DNA of 23,911 bases from an uncultured Acidimicrobiales bacterium (GTDB lineage Bacteria > Actinomycetota > Acidimicrobiia > Acidimicrobiales > UBA10347), in assembly GCA_937942965.1 (NCBI GenBank), contig CALDGN010000306.1, forward strand, positions 1 through 23,911, written 5' to 3'. The notes below the pieces were generated by a model. The model saw only the letters and a list, made by a program, of their open reading frames with translations. It searched no databases and was not told where the DNA came from. This document shows, piece by piece, positions 23,517-23,911 of this stretch. Position 1 is the first letter of the stretch, and each line of letters opens with the position of its first letter. The translations under genes and the position numbers were made by a program.

Positions 23517-23911
23517 GTGACGACACCAATTAACTACCTCGCGGTCATCAAGGTGGTCGGCGTAGGCGGCGGCGGCGTGAACGCCGTCAACCGCATGATC
23601 GATGCCGGCCTCCGCGGGGTCGAGTTCGTTGCCATCAATACCGACGCGCAAGCGCTGCTCATGAGCGACGCTGAAATCAAGATCGACATCGGACGTGAAC
23701 TGACTCGCGGCCTAGGCGCCGGCAGCGACCCCGAGGTCGGCGCCGCAGCAGCCGAAGCCCACGAGGACGAGATCCGGACCGCGCTCGAAGGCAGCGACAT
23801 GGTCTTCATCACCGCTGGCGAAGGTGGCGGTACCGGCACGGGCGCAGCCCCGGTCGTCGCCGACATCGCCAAGTCGATCGGTGCACTCACCATTGGTGTT
23901 GTGACTCGTCC
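23517..23911 (+). CDS. ftsZ: Cell division GTPase FtsZ (N-terminal part, cut by window end)
   Basis: FtsZ polymerises with GTP into the Z ring that organises the divisome. The visible 131 codons begin MTTPINYLAVIKVVGVGGGGVNAVNRMI, a typical FtsZ start with the first nucleotide-binding glycine loop. NTDAQAL, GLGAGSDPEVGAAAAEAHEDEI and DMVFITAGEGGGTGTGAAPVVA follow. The tubulin-type signature GGGTGTG lies at residues 103-109, as expected. GTG 23517 is preceded by GGAG six bases upstream. The frame has no stop before the window edge. Its own promoter region upstream suggests expression partly independent of the murE-ftsQ block. Confidence 0.97.
   Translation, partial: MTTPINYLAVIKVVGVGGGGVNAVNRMIDAGLRGVEFVAINTDAQALLMSDAEIKIDIGRELTRGLGAGSDPEVGAAAAEAHEDEIRTALEGSDMVFITAGEGGGTGTGAAPVVADIAKSIGALTIGVVTR

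Noticed and set aside
23308..23520. A 70-codon frame across the ftsQ-ftsZ gap
   Set aside because: It overlaps both genes, is composed largely of the repeats and palindromes, and has no ribosome binding site.

Overview
The window is high-GC DNA with actinobacterial traits: a DUF3040 protein, a short actinobacterial-type HNH protein, many GTG starts, several genes whose start codon lies 5-7 nt after a -10 element (probably leaderless mRNAs), and a meso-diaminopimelate-type MurE. I infer an actinomycete, most likely of the class Acidimicrobiia. That placement is an impression from gene order and protein style, not the result of a search.

Left part (1-10048) holds housekeeping and accessory genes in small transcription units. 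A minus-strand pair encodes a small membrane protein and an inositol-monophosphatase-family enzyme. Divergent from it lie a Nudix hydrolase and a Y-family DNA polymerase (dinB), whose start codon is unclear. A DUF3040 membrane protein follows. Then comes a tightly overlapping minus-strand operon of a MoxR ATPase, a DUF58 protein and a transglutaminase-like membrane protein, a widespread trio thought to act at the cell envelope. Three plus-strand genes follow: a small unknown protein, an HNH nuclease-like protein and a lipoate ligase/octanoyltransferase-like protein.

A 417-nt gap (10049-10465) carries two copies of a 40-bp repeat and then a well-formed promoter overlapped by 10-bp-spaced TGGGG boxes, the expected MraZ operator. 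It drives the division and cell wall (dcw) cluster: mraZ, a 355-nt structured leader, rsmH, an ftsL-like gene, ftsI, murE, mraY, murD, ftsW, a murC-murB fusion, ftsQ and ftsZ (cut by the window end). From rsmH to ftsQ the junctions are 4-nt ATGA or GTGA overlaps or gaps of 1-4 nt, so the block is probably translated with coupling. A 202-nt gap with nested inverted repeats and candidate promoters separates ftsQ from ftsZ.

The enzymes cover precursor synthesis (MurB, MurC, MurD, MurE, MraY) and septal polymerisation (FtsW, FtsI with FtsQ, the FtsL-like protein and FtsZ). murF and murG, which usually sit beside mraY and ftsW, are absent from the cluster.

Most noteworthy are the MurC-MurB fusion, the missing murF and murG, the hairpin-rich leader before rsmH, the repeat-bearing N-terminus of FtsI, the operator-like palindrome at the HNH promoter, the leaderless promoters, and the missing conventional start for dinB. 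I did not find a wholly new multi-gene system.
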